Positions 1 to 6,740 of a DNA stretch of 13,592 bases are shown one piece after another. The notes beneath the pieces are model-generated. The model ran no database searches. It was not told the origin of the DNA and saw only the letters and a list, made by a program, of their open reading frames with translations. Numbering within the stretch: the stretch's first letter is position 1; each line of letters starts with the position of its first letter. Source of the DNA: Synergistetes bacterium JGI 0000079-D21. GTDB taxonomy: Bacteria > Synergistota > Synergistia > Synergistales > 79-D21. The DNA lies in the NCBI GenBank assembly GCA_000402835.1, contig AQRZ01000042.1, positions 14,871-28,462 on the forward strand, read 5' to 3'. A program made the position numbers and the translations under genes.

Positions 1-2
1 TG

Positions 3-686
3 TATCCTCCCAGAACGCTCGAACGGCTGGACGAATACTGCGACCGGGCCGGACGCCCCCTGGGCCTCACGGGAAAATCCCTTGCGGTTTCCAAGGTCGT
101 TTCTGCTTTCCTGCTCTGGGTCGCCGCCCCCCTCGTCTTTCGCGGCAAGCTCGTCCTCCCCGCCTCGATTCTCTCCGCCTGCCTCGGCTACGTCCTCCCG
201 GGCCTGTGGCTAACGTCCCGGATCCGAAAAAGGGTAGAACTCGCACGGGCGCAGCTGGCCGACGCGATGGACCTGCTCGTCGTCAGCGTCGAAGCGGGAC
301 TGGGGCTCGATGCCGCCATCCAGCGGGTCGCAAACCGCTTTCGGCGCCCCCTGGGGGAACTCTTCTCGAAGGCCATGGCCGAGATCAGCCTTGGATCTCC
401 GCGAGAAGCCGCTTTCAGGGGCATCGCGGAGGCCCTGCCCTTCGACGAGATCAAATCCTTCACCGCCAGCATCATCCAGGCCGAGCGCCTGGGAACCAGC
501 ATCGCAGCGGTCCTCCGCTCCCAGGCCGCGGGGCTGAGGAAACGGCGCCGCCTGAGAGCCGAAGAACATGCCAGGAAAGCCCCGGTGAAGATCCTTTTCC
601 CCCTCGTCCTCTTTATCTTTCCCAGCCTTTTCGTCATCATCCTGGGGCCCGCCATGATCCAGATCATGGAGAACCTGAAGCCATGA
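3..686 (+). CDS. tadC: Type II secretion F-domain protein, TadC-like (5' end missing)
   Basis: This is the C-terminal 227 residues of an inner-membrane platform protein of the Tad/Flp pilus machinery; the gene starts before the window and the frame is open to its left edge. TadC and TadB form the membrane base on which the TadA ATPase acts to assemble Flp pili. Visible features are a hydrophobic segment around SAFLLWVAAP, then the cytoplasmic T2SF domain (LADAMDLLVVSVEAGLGLD, followed by FDEIKSFTASIIQAERLGTS). The end is a basic stretch (RKRRRLRAEEHARKAP) and a long C-terminal membrane helix, PLVLFIFPSLFVIILGPAM. The KxPxKxLFPLxLFIFP ending is typical of TadC rather than TadB. The TGA stop overlaps the ATG of the next gene (ATGA), so the two are probably translationally coupled. 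The rest of the tad locus must lie upstream. Confidence 0.88.
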   Translation, partial: YPPRTLERLDEYCDRAGRPLGLTGKSLAVSKVVSAFLLWVAAPLVFRGKLVLPASILSACLGYVLPGLWLTSRIRKRVELARAQLADAMDLLVVSVEAGLGLDAAIQRVANRFRRPLGELFSKAMAEISLGSPREAAFRGIAEALPFDEIKSFTASIIQAERLGTSIAAVLRSQAAGLRKRRRLRAEEHARKAPVKILFPLVLFIFPSLFVIILGPAMIQIMENLKP

Positions 687-1066
687 CGACGCATGTCCTC
701 GACAGGAAGCCCCTCGCCGCCGTCGGCCCCGACGGGAAGGTCTGGTTCGAGCCGGTCAGGATTGCCGCCACCTTCGGGGAGCGCTTCAAGGGGCTCCTGT
801 TCACGGCTCCCGAGCCGCTGGGAGTCTGGTTCCCGGCGTGCCGTTCCGTCCATTCCCACTGGATGCGGTATCCGCTCGACGTCCTGTTTCTGGGAAAAGA
901 CGGAATCGTCCTCCGGCACTCGGTCCTGAAACCCTGGTCATTCGCCTTCCATCCCCAGGCTCTGGCTGTCCTGGAAATCCCCGCGGGTTTTGCAGACATG
1001 AACACCCTGCCGGATCGCCTTTCCCTGGCTTTGACCATCCGCTGCACCGCTTTGCCCCCTCTTTGA
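683..1066 (+). CDS. DUF192 family protein
   Basis: A 127-residue protein of the DUF192 family; the molecular function is not established. Family hallmarks are visible: RFKGLLF near residues 33-39, a VHSHWMRYPLDVLFL core (DUF192 proteins carry an H-x-x-W-M-x-x-P-x-D-x-x-F pattern) and the closing VLEIPAG. The ATG at 683 was chosen because it overlaps the tadC stop as ATGA and precedes the first conserved residues by a normal margin; the frame stays open further upstream only as the antisense-free shadow of tadC. There is no clear signal peptide, although many family members are exported. Position directly after tadC suggests co-expression with the Tad pilus machinery. A role in pilus biogenesis is inference from this neighbourhood only. 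Confidence 0.85.
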   Translation: MTTHVLDRKPLAAVGPDGKVWFEPVRIAATFGERFKGLLFTAPEPLGVWFPACRSVHSHWMRYPLDVLFLGKDGIVLRHSVLKPWSFAFHPQALAVLEIPAGFADMNTLPDRLSLALTIRCTALPPL

Positions 1067-1072
1067 TACAAT
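1064..1072 (+). promoter_or_regulatory. Candidate extended -10 promoter for the HD-GYP gene
   Basis: TGATACAAT gives a TGn extension followed by TACAAT (5 of 6 to TATAAT), starting at the DUF192 stop codon and 49 nt before the HD-GYP start. No good -35 hexamer lies at 16-18 bp, which is normal for extended -10 promoters. It would let the HD-GYP gene be transcribed apart from tadC. Confidence 0.4.
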
Positions 1073-1120
1073 AGCCTCGTCCGCATTCCGGGCGCATTCG
1101 AACCGCAGGGGGGGGCCTCC

Positions 1121-2257
1121 ATGGCCGGGAAAATCGTTGTCACGCTCCAGGACGCTTCTCCTGAGGAACAGGCACAATTCCTGGAGGTTCTGCGGGAAGC
1201 CGGTTTCGGGATCGAAGCGGCGCTGCCGGCCCCAGGCGAGGAGATTTCGCCCACCTTTGAGGCGCTGACCAAGGTGCTCACCCATCCGGATCCTCCGGCG
1301 GAGGACCTCTTCGCGGTGTTGGAGGGCGTTTCTCATGCGACCCGGCTTCCCGTCGCACTCTTCCTGCCGGTCCAGGAAAGGGCCCTCCTGGCATGCAGGG
1401 CCGCCTCTTCAGGGACCCCGCCCGCGTGGATCGAAGCCGAATTTCCGGCAGGATCGGCGGAAATCTCCCTGAAACCCGAAGAGGGGTACCACCCCCACCC
1501 CATCCCTCTGGTCAAGAACGATCTCGCCGCTGGCCTCCTCGTAGCGGGATTCAGGGGCACCCCCCCGGAAGAGGAAGTCCTGTCGGTACTCGGCGGCCTT
1601 GCGGAAGCGATCGGGGAAGCACGGGAAAAGACCCAGCGCCTCAGGGCCCTGGACCGCGGGGCTTCCCTGCTGGATTCTTCTGTCGATGCAATGGTGGAAG
1701 CCTGCGCGAAGCTCCTGGAGCTTCGCGGGCATGAAACCGCGGGACACAGCGAACGGGTGACCGCCCTGGCGGTCAGGCTCGGGGAACGCCTTGGGCTTTC
1801 CGGCCGCGAACTGGTCGACCTGCGGAGGGGAGCCCTGTTGCACGACATCGGCAAGCTGACCCTGCCGGACAGCCTCCTGCAGAAGAGTCCGCCGCTGACG
1901 GAAGAGGACTGGAAAACGATGCGAACCCACACGGTTAGGGCTTACGAAGCCTTCCGCTCAGTGCCCGCGCTGAAAGGGGCCCTGGACGTTCCCCTGAGGC
2001 ACCACGAACGGTTTGACGGCAGCGGGTATCCCGACGGCCTGAAAGGGGCGGACATCCCCCTGGCGGCAAGGATTTTTGCCGTCGTGGACGTCTGGGACGC
2101 ACTTCTCTCGGAAACCAGCTTTCGCAGGAGGTGGACCCCCGAAAGGGCACTCGACCACCTTCGACGGGCATCCGGCGTCCAATTCGACCCGAACGTCGTT
2201 TCCGCCTTCGCCTCCCTTCTGGAGGAAGATCCGTCCCTTTTAGACCGCCCCTTCTGA
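1121..2257 (+). CDS. HD-GYP domain protein (putative cyclic-di-GMP phosphodiesterase)
   Basis: A 378-residue soluble protein. Residues about 197-375 form an HD-GYP domain, the class of metal-dependent hydrolases that degrade cyclic di-GMP. Visible motifs are HSER (209-212), the HD dyad in HDIGK (241-245), H270, HH (294-295) and GSGYPDGL with the GYP triplet at 302-304, so metal ligands and the signature loop look intact. Residues 1-175 have no motif I can name; a GAF-like sensory fold is possible from length and from a predicted helical linker (EAIGEAREKTQRLRALDRG) leading into the HD domain. No transmembrane segment is apparent. The start ATG follows a run of eight G that probably serves as ribosome binding site. 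The 3' end overlaps the convergent sirtuin gene by 18 nt. Proximity to a Tad pilus gene fits a role in surface-attachment signalling, which is inference. Confidence 0.9.
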   Translation: MAGKIVVTLQDASPEEQAQFLEVLREAGFGIEAALPAPGEEISPTFEALTKVLTHPDPPAEDLFAVLEGVSHATRLPVALFLPVQERALLACRAASSGTPPAWIEAEFPAGSAEISLKPEEGYHPHPIPLVKNDLAAGLLVAGFRGTPPEEEVLSVLGGLAEAIGEAREKTQRLRALDRGASLLDSSVDAMVEACAKLLELRGHETAGHSERVTALAVRLGERLGLSGRELVDLRRGALLHDIGKLTLPDSLLQKSPPLTEEDWKTMRTHTVRAYEAFRSVPALKGALDVPLRHHERFDGSGYPDGLKGADIPLAARIFAVVDVWDALLSETSFRRRWTPERALDHLRRASGVQFDPNVVSAFASLLEEDPSLLDRPF

Positions 2258-2992
2258 AGAAGCCGCCCTTTCCGAAACGACCCGGTCGATTTCCGATAGG
2301 ACTTCTCCGATCCCTGCCCGGATCACGAGGTCCGCCTTTTTGTCGAACGGTGTCTCTTCCCGGTTGACGATTGCCACCTTGGCCCCGCAGGCTGCCGCGA
2401 TGCCGGGGAGGGAATTCGCCGGCGAGACGGCAAGGGAGGATCCCAGGACTGCGAACAACCCCGCCGTGGACGCAAGGCGTTCGGCTTCTTCCAGCGCGGA
2501 TTCGGGAAGGTTTTCTCCGAAAAGGACCACGTTGGGCCTGATCCGGCCCCCGCAGGCCGGGCAAAAGGGCCCTTCCAGGAGCGCGGCCCCGGGGTAAGCC
2601 GCCCCGCAGGTCCTGCATCGTACCGTTCGGAGGCTTCCATGAAGCTCCACCACGCGCCGCGAACCTGCCGCCTGGTGGAGCCCGTCCACGTTCTGCGTTA
2701 CGATGGCCGACAACAGCCCTCGCCGTTCCCACTCCGCCAGGACCCGGTGTCCCCGGTTCGGGGATGCCGCCAATAGCGATTCCACCCTCATCCGGTAAAA
2801 GGCGTAGAATTCGTCGGGCCGGTTTTCCATGGCCCAGTCCGTCGCCAGGCGGGCGGGATCGAAACGAGCCCAAAGGCCCTGGCGGGACCGGAAATCCGGA
2901 AGGTTCGACTCGGTGCTCATGCCGGCTCCCGAAAGCACCACGAACGGCCCTTCCTCCAGGATCCACGCTGCCAGGGTTTCGAGGTTCTCCAT
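2240..2992 (-). CDS. cobB: NAD-dependent protein deacylase, Sir2 family
   Basis: A 250-residue sirtuin, full length for the bacterial class. It removes acyl groups from protein lysines using NAD+, giving nicotinamide and O-acyl-ADP-ribose. Visible motifs in order: the NAD-binding GAGMS (22-26) and DFRSR (33-37), TQNVDGLH (99-106), the catalytic His118 in ELHGS, a four-cysteine zinc site (C126, C129, C144, C147), RPNVVLFGE (152-160), GSSLAVSPA (184-192) and the adenosine-side IVNREETPFD. All catalytic and structural residues are present. The ATG at 2992 is preceded by AGGAAG at good spacing, and the reading fits the family's N-terminus. The substrates cannot be read from sequence. It stands alone on its strand behind the terminator at 3291-3321, with its 3' end overlapping the HD-GYP gene. 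Confidence 0.94.
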   Translation of the reverse strand: MENLETLAAWILEEGPFVVLSGAGMSTESNLPDFRSRQGLWARFDPARLATDWAMENRPDEFYAFYRMRVESLLAASPNRGHRVLAEWERRGLLSAIVTQNVDGLHQAAGSRRVVELHGSLRTVRCRTCGAAYPGAALLEGPFCPACGGRIRPNVVLFGENLPESALEEAERLASTAGLFAVLGSSLAVSPANSLPGIAAACGAKVAIVNREETPFDKKADLVIRAGIGEVLSEIDRVVSERAASSEGAV

Positions 2993-3064
2993 GGCGGTTC
3001 ACTTCCTTTCGTCTGGATCGGATGTTCGTTTCCTCGCACCGTTCCGTACTGCCATACCGTCAGG

Positions 3065-3181
3065 TTAGGTCAACTTCTCCTTTCCCCTTTTTGGGGGTCT
3101 CCTTTGGCCTTTTTCTCCCTTTCCGAGTTTTCGTTCCCTTGTTTTTCTTTTCCCGGTCCCGAAATAGGGATTTTTTTTCAT
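3065..3181 (-). CDS. Doubtful 38-residue very basic ORF
   Basis: An ATG at 3181 opens a 38-codon frame ending in TAA at 3065. The product begins MKKNPYFGTGKRKT and is mostly Lys, Arg, Gly and Glu, reminiscent in composition of very small ribosome-associated proteins. However, the tract is almost pure purine on this strand, which by itself yields Lys/Arg/Gly/Glu codons and excludes stop codons. No convincing ribosome binding site precedes the ATG (only GGA about 14 nt away). I do not recognise the protein and consider it more likely a non-coding cobB leader. Confidence 0.15.
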   Translation of the reverse strand: MKKNPYFGTGKRKTRERKLGKGEKGQRRPPKRGKEKLT

Positions 3182-3290
3182 TTTAACGCGTTGCATCCAG
3201 GGAACGGCGGCCGTCGCCCCGTCTTTCGGCACTTCGAAGAAAAACCACCGAAACCAGGGGGTTGAAGGGGCTGACCTATTTTGATGTTAT

Positions 3291-3321
3291 AAAAGAGGGG
3301 GGAGCCAAAGGCTCCCCCCTC
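3291..3321 (-). terminator. Intrinsic terminator of the threonine-synthase-like gene
   Basis: GAGGGGGGAGCC and GGCTCCCCCCTC form a perfect 12-bp GC-rich stem with a 3-nt loop (3295-3321). On the minus strand it is followed by TTTTATAA. It lies 22 nt after the stop codon of the 3344-4441 gene, so it ends that transcript and separates it from cobB. Confidence 0.88.
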
Positions 3322-3343
3322 CCGCTTTCGCTACGCCTTCACT

Positions 3344-4441
3344 TCAAGCCGGTGGCTTCTTCAGGCCGGAGCCGGTCAGGGGAACGACGACCCGTTCCGA
3401 GTCCTTCACCAGCCCTTCTCCCAGAGCTTTCAAGGCCGCTGCCGAAGCCACGGCTGCCGTCGGTTCCACGAGGAATCCCTCCCCGGCCAGGCGTTTCTGC
3501 TCCTGGAGCACCTCGGCGTCTTCCACGAGGACGCAGGCGCCCCCGGTTTCGGCCACCGCCCGCTCCATGCCACCGATTCGCGGGGGGATCGTCACCGCGA
3601 TTCCCTCTGCGACAGTTTCTCCCCAACCCGCCCTCGCATTCCCGTAAAGGCGGGCGTAAAGGGGAGCGCACCGGGAACTCTGGCAGGCGATAAGCCGGGG
3701 CAAGCGTTCGATGAGCCCTCTCGCCAAAAGCTCCGAGAACCCTTTCCAGGCCCCCAGGAGCAGGGTCCCGTTTCCCGCGGGGACGAAGAGGGCATCCGGG
3801 GCCCGGAAGTCCAGCTGTTCCCAAGTTTCAAAGGCAAAGGTCTTCGTCCCTTCCAGGAAAAGGGGATTCCAGACGTGGCTCGCGTAAAACCTTTTCTGCG
3901 CCAACATCCAGGCCTCCCGGGCCGTGGCGGATCGATCCCCCTGGACGGTTCGCAGTTCGGCACCGTAGGATCGAATCTGGTTCTTTTTCCCTTCCGAAGT
4001 GTTCGCGGGAACGAGGATCGTCGCTCGGATCCCGCTCCTGGCCGCATAGGCGGCGATGCTGGCACCTGCGTTCCCCGAGGAATCCTGGACCACCTCTGAG
4101 GCTTTCCGAGCCCTGGCTTCCGCCATCACCATGACGGAACCCCGATCTTTGAAAGATCCGGTCGGGAACAGGAATTCCAGCTTGTAGAAGAAATTTTCCG
4201 GCTTGCCGGCCGAAACGAGCGGCGTCCATCCTTCTCCCATCGTCGGGGCTTCAAAGCGTTCGAAAGGAAGCGCCGAACCATACCGCCACAGTCCCGGCAG
4301 GCGGCCGTCGATTCTCATCTCCTCCCATTCCATCGTCGTCTCAAGGGGAGAGCCGCACCCGCACCGAAGCGGACGAAGATCCATTTCGTACCGGTGCCCG
4401 CACGCCGGGCACTCCGTCCGTACCCGTTTCCGCCAATCCAT
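3344..4441 (-). CDS. thrC: Threonine synthase-like PLP enzyme
   Basis: A 365-residue pyridoxal-phosphate enzyme of fold type II, matching the short zinc-ribbon type of threonine synthase that converts O-phosphohomoserine to threonine. The N-terminus has a Cys4 ribbon (C11, C14, C27, C29). The PLP lysine is K98 in FPTGSFKDRG, followed by SSGNAGASIA (121-130), which holds the substrate carboxylate. The PLP phosphate loop is PAGNGT (221-226), and PLTGSGLK (354-361) closes the enzyme. The frame stays open for 42 more codons upstream, but the ATG at 4441 has GGAGGTGA just before it and starts at the zinc ribbon, whereas the longer form would overlap bioY. Related enzymes such as cysteate synthase share these motifs, so the exact substrate is not proven. 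No other threonine-pathway gene is in view. Confidence 0.85.
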   Translation of the reverse strand: MDWRKRVRTECPACGHRYEMDLRPLRCGCGSPLETTMEWEEMRIDGRLPGLWRYGSALPFERFEAPTMGEGWTPLVSAGKPENFFYKLEFLFPTGSFKDRGSVMVMAEARARKASEVVQDSSGNAGASIAAYAARSGIRATILVPANTSEGKKNQIRSYGAELRTVQGDRSATAREAWMLAQKRFYASHVWNPLFLEGTKTFAFETWEQLDFRAPDALFVPAGNGTLLLGAWKGFSELLARGLIERLPRLIACQSSRCAPLYARLYGNARAGWGETVAEGIAVTIPPRIGGMERAVAETGGACVLVEDAEVLQEQKRLAGEGFLVEPTAAVASAAALKALGEGLVKDSERVVVPLTGSGLKKPPA

Positions 4442-4481
4442 CCCCTCACCTCCGAAAAGAAACTTCCAGGATGACTTTACC

Positions 4482-4516
4482 AAAAAGGACCCCGGGGATT
4501 TCCCCCGAGGTCCTTT
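4482..4516 (-). terminator. Intrinsic terminator of bioY
   Basis: AAAGGACC (4484-4491) pairs with GGTCCTTT (4509-4516), and an inner GGGG/CCCC extends the stem after one mismatch. On the minus strand the stem leads into a run of T (TTTTTGG). It begins 8 nt after the bioY stop and lies only about 40 nt before the downstream threonine-synthase-like start. Confidence 0.82.
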
Positions 4517-4523
4517 CCATGGT

Positions 4524-5084
4524 TCAGCGCCTGTCGCCTGCCCCCGCCGCCGACAGCCGAGGGCCAATCCGGGATGCGATGAAGGCCGCTGCCAGCCCTT
4601 TCAGCAGGTCCCCGGCAACGAAGGGGATCATGCCGACCTTCACTGCCTGGGTCCAGGTCATCGTTTTCCCCATGACGAAATTCACGTTCAGGAACAGCCC
4701 GGCGATTCCCGTCCCGTAAATGACCGCCAGGCCCGCGAGGCAGGCGGCAAGGCAGACCGGAAAGCGTTGCCCCCTGGCCGAGACGATGGCGGAGATCAGC
4801 CAGGCGGCCAGGATGAACCCCAGCAGGAACCCGAACGTGGGATGGAGGACGACCGACGGGCCGCTTTCCCCCGCAAAGACGGGAAGGCCGAGCAGTCCCA
4901 TGGCGACGTAAAGAACCATCGACAGGAGCGCCGCCCGAGGGGGCAGCAGGACGCCCGATAGAAAGACGAAAAGAACCTGGAGCGTCATGGGAACGAGAGG
5001 GAGGGGAATCCTCACCTGGGCTCCCACGGCGGTCAGTACGGCAAACAGGGAAGCCTGGATCATCGAACGGGTCCGGTTCTGCAT
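4524..5084 (-). CDS. bioY: Biotin transporter substrate-binding component BioY
   Basis: A 186-residue hydrophobic protein of normal BioY length, the membrane S-component that captures biotin. It works alone or with the shared energising module of ECF transporters (EcfT plus two ATPases), none of which is in this window. Sequence features are about six membrane segments, the early VPMTLQVLFVFLSG motif (around 31-44), LGLPVF and the HPTFGFLLGF motif (around 81-90), all diagnostic for BioY, then KVGMIPFVAGDLLKGL near the C-terminus. The ATG at 5084 is preceded by AAAGG. The gene has its own promoter, BirA-type operator and terminator, so it is a monocistronic biotin-repressed unit between pckA and the threonine-synthase-like gene. 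It implies that the organism scavenges biotin; whether it also makes it cannot be seen. Confidence 0.93.
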   Translation of the reverse strand: MQNRTRSMIQASLFAVLTAVGAQVRIPLPLVPMTLQVLFVFLSGVLLPPRAALLSMVLYVAMGLLGLPVFAGESGPSVVLHPTFGFLLGFILAAWLISAIVSARGQRFPVCLAACLAGLAVIYGTGIAGLFLNVNFVMGKTMTWTQAVKVGMIPFVAGDLLKGLAAAFIASRIGPRLSAAGAGDRR

Positions 5085-5086
5085 CT

Positions 5087-5120
5087 GGTGTCATCCTTTC
5101 TATTGGATATGGTTGACACC
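5087..5120 (-). promoter_or_regulatory. Candidate BirA (biotin repressor) operator upstream of bioY
   Basis: On the minus strand GGTGTCAACC (5120-5111) and GGATGACACC (5096-5087) form an inverted repeat with 9 of 10 matching positions and a 14-nt spacer. This is the arrangement of known BirA operators (TTGTnAACC-N14/15-GGTTnACAA). It lies just downstream of the -10 box and spans the bioY leader and ribosome binding site, so repressor binding would block transcription start. A BirA with an N-terminal helix-turn-helix would be needed elsewhere in the genome. Confidence 0.82.
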
Positions 5121-5123
5121 GGA

Positions 5124-5152
5124 ATTATATCCCCTACCCTACCCCATCGCAA
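5124..5152 (-). promoter_or_regulatory. bioY promoter
   Basis: A perfect -10 TATAAT (5129-5124) lies 17 bp from a -35 TTGCGA (5152-5147, 4 of 6 to TTGACA). Initiation would fall around 5117, inside the operator half-site, as expected for a repressed promoter. Confidence 0.82.
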
Positions 5153-5200
5153 CCTGCTGCCAGAAAACCGCGTCCCACCTCGGCCTTCTTTCCCGGGCCC

Positions 5201-6706
5201 CTAGACAGCCGTCACGATCTCCTGCGCAAGGCCCGAGAACTTGCCCAGGTATTCCCGCCTATCTTTTCGGAGTTCGCCGATGATTTTCTTGTAGGTATCC
5301 CGATCCCAGACCCGGTAAGGGTCGTACCGCTCTCCGCCTTCGAACGGGTAACTTTCGGGCACCTCGTAGCCAAGGATGTCATCGTAGCGGAATTGGAGCT
5401 GGTCCCGGAGGACGGCCTCGATGCAGGCAAACGTGACCTCCGGGGTGATGTTCGCGCCGCTGTTGCCTCCCACCCTGCCGGTGCTCATGACATAGCAGCG
5501 GACCTGGGGGTTTTCCCTCAGGATCTGGAGGATCCGGTTCCCGTTCTTCTGCGGCTGGTTGACGATGAAGGGGTCGAAACCGACCACCCGCTTTGCCTGG
5601 CCGACCCGGCTTGGGTCTTCCGCACTGGTGATGGTGGATTCCCCGAGCATGAAATAGGCGGCCGCCTGTTCGGGTGAGACGAGCCTCCCGATGGGGGGGA
5701 TGTCATACCGGCGCATGTTGAAAAGAAGGATATCGGTGTGCGGAAGGTCGATTCGGCCGGAGGTGTTCGGGATGGCTTCGCGGGGGACGACGGCCCGCCC
5801 GTTCGTCGTGATGGCATGGTTGTCAAAGTTGATGTCCCCGTCGTCATCCACCCAGCAGTTCTCGAGGATGGCCCGGCTGTCGGCGGCTGCCGCCAAGAGG
5901 GGAGGCTGCTTGCTCACGTTGTCGGTCTTGATGTAGAAGTTCCGTTCCGTTCCCAGGGATCGGCCGTCGGACAGCAGGAGGTTGATGTCGTCCTGCAGGA
6001 CTTCCACTCCCTCGGGAGCCCTCAACCCGTGGTCCGCGGTCGTGATCGTCGTTTTGCCCGTTCCCGACAGCCCGAACACGAGGATGCCCAGTTCCTTCAT
6101 CCCGGCTTCGGACTGAACGCGGACCATCTTGCTTCCCGCGTGGAGACCGATGCCGTTCAGTTCCTCCCGGGCGATGTGCATCGCCATCCGGAGGGTCGCC
6201 ATCTTCGCCTCCCCGTAGTAGTCGCTTCCCAGGATGTAAGTCACCCTCTGCCTCGGGAAGACCAGGACCTTCCGCTGGTGCCATTCCGGCACCACAACAG
6301 TCACCATGTCGGCGAAATCCTCGTCCACCTGGGGGAAGAAGTTCCCGTGGAACATGTGCGCGATACGGGAAAACCTCCTCGTGACGTAGAGGTTGGCCTT
6401 CAGCGGGCTGCCTTCGGGGGATCCGACCCGCGCGCTCACGCGGATCATCTGCTGCCAGCGGAGATAGCCCCAGACCTGTTCGAGCAGGGAAATCGTCCCC
6501 TCGTCGATATCGTAGACGTTTTCAGTGAACGCCGCGCTCCTCGAGCGGATCCTCGTGACGTAGAGGGCCGCGTTCCGGTTGTTCGGAATGCAATCCGCGG
6601 CGCTCATGTGGCGAAGCTCCTCCTCGGTCAGGTCGCGCAGGAGGCTGCGACACACGGGATGCCTCAGCCTTCTGAACAAAGAATCCTGCGCCTCTTCCAT
6701 GATCAC
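5201..6706 (-). CDS. pckA: Divergent phosphoenolpyruvate carboxykinase (ATP type)
   Basis: A 501-residue enzyme related to ATP-dependent PEP carboxykinase, which interconverts oxaloacetate plus ATP and PEP plus CO2 plus ADP. Aligned by eye to the classical enzyme, the active-site elements are present: YYGEAKM (164-169, metal-binding lysine region), H189 in LHAG, the P-loop GLSGTGKTT (212-220), the DD pair at 239-240 of LQDDIN (classical GDDEH), FYIKT (257-261), and R341 in PPIGR. Between and after these motifs it differs widely, for example GESTITSAEDPSR where classical enzymes have GYTAKVAGTE. Hence it belongs to a distant branch and its nucleotide or substrate preference is uncertain. The start is GTG at 6706 with AAAGGAGG nine nt before it; an ATG two codons later is the alternative. 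It is the last gene of the rsmG-par operon, 34 nt after yigZ. Confidence 0.85.
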   Translation of the reverse strand: MIMEEAQDSLFRRLRHPVCRSLLRDLTEEELRHMSAADCIPNNRNAALYVTRIRSRSAAFTENVYDIDEGTISLLEQVWGYLRWQQMIRVSARVGSPEGSPLKANLYVTRRFSRIAHMFHGNFFPQVDEDFADMVTVVVPEWHQRKVLVFPRQRVTYILGSDYYGEAKMATLRMAMHIAREELNGIGLHAGSKMVRVQSEAGMKELGILVFGLSGTGKTTITTADHGLRAPEGVEVLQDDINLLLSDGRSLGTERNFYIKTDNVSKQPPLLAAAADSRAILENCWVDDDGDINFDNHAITTNGRAVVPREAIPNTSGRIDLPHTDILLFNMRRYDIPPIGRLVSPEQAAAYFMLGESTITSAEDPSRVGQAKRVVGFDPFIVNQPQKNGNRILQILRENPQVRCYVMSTGRVGGNSGANITPEVTFACIEAVLRDQLQFRYDDILGYEVPESYPFEGGERYDPYRVWDRDTYKKIIGELRKDRREYLGKFSGLAQEIVTAV

Positions 6707-6715
6707 CTTCGTTCG

Positions 6716-6723
6716 CCTCCTTT
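6716..6723 (-). promoter_or_regulatory. Ribosome binding site deciding the pckA start
   Basis: AAAGGAGG on the minus strand sits 9 nt from GTG (6706) and 15 nt from the ATG at 6700. The spacing favours the GTG. Confidence 0.65.
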
Positions 6724-6740
6724 GGTCTTCGTGCTGCCCT

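Larger units (their letters stand above)
2993..3343. other. Gene-free stretch between cobB and the threonine-synthase-like gene
   Basis: From 3071 to 3180 the plus strand is strongly pyrimidine-rich with several T runs, so the cobB leader RNA would be purine-rich. A 4-bp hairpin (3157-3170) followed by eight T on the plus strand looks like a weak plus-strand terminator, but no plus-strand gene precedes it. On the minus strand TAAAAT at 3185-3180 and TTGACC at 3073-3068 resemble -10 and -35 elements, yet neither has a well-placed partner. A minus-strand open frame of 38 codons (3065-3181) is described separately. At 3291-3321 lies the terminator of the downstream minus-strand gene. I see no RNA gene here. 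Confidence 0.6.

Noticed and set aside
1935..3002. Minus-strand open frame (355 codons) overlapping cobB and the HD-GYP gene
   Set aside because: It runs in a different frame across two genes with clear catalytic motifs; its product is Arg/Gly/Pro-rich low-complexity sequence.
3068..3073. TTGACC as -35 of a cobB promoter
   Set aside because: The sequence 16-18 bp downstream (around AGTACG) is a poor -10 element.
3157..3178. Small hairpin plus eight T on the plus strand
   Set aside because: The stem is only 4 bp, and the only upstream plus-strand gene ends 900 nt earlier, past the antisense cobB gene.
5153..5200. Terminator after pckA
   Set aside because: The GC-rich segment contains a short GGGCCC palindrome but no stem followed by a T run on the minus strand.
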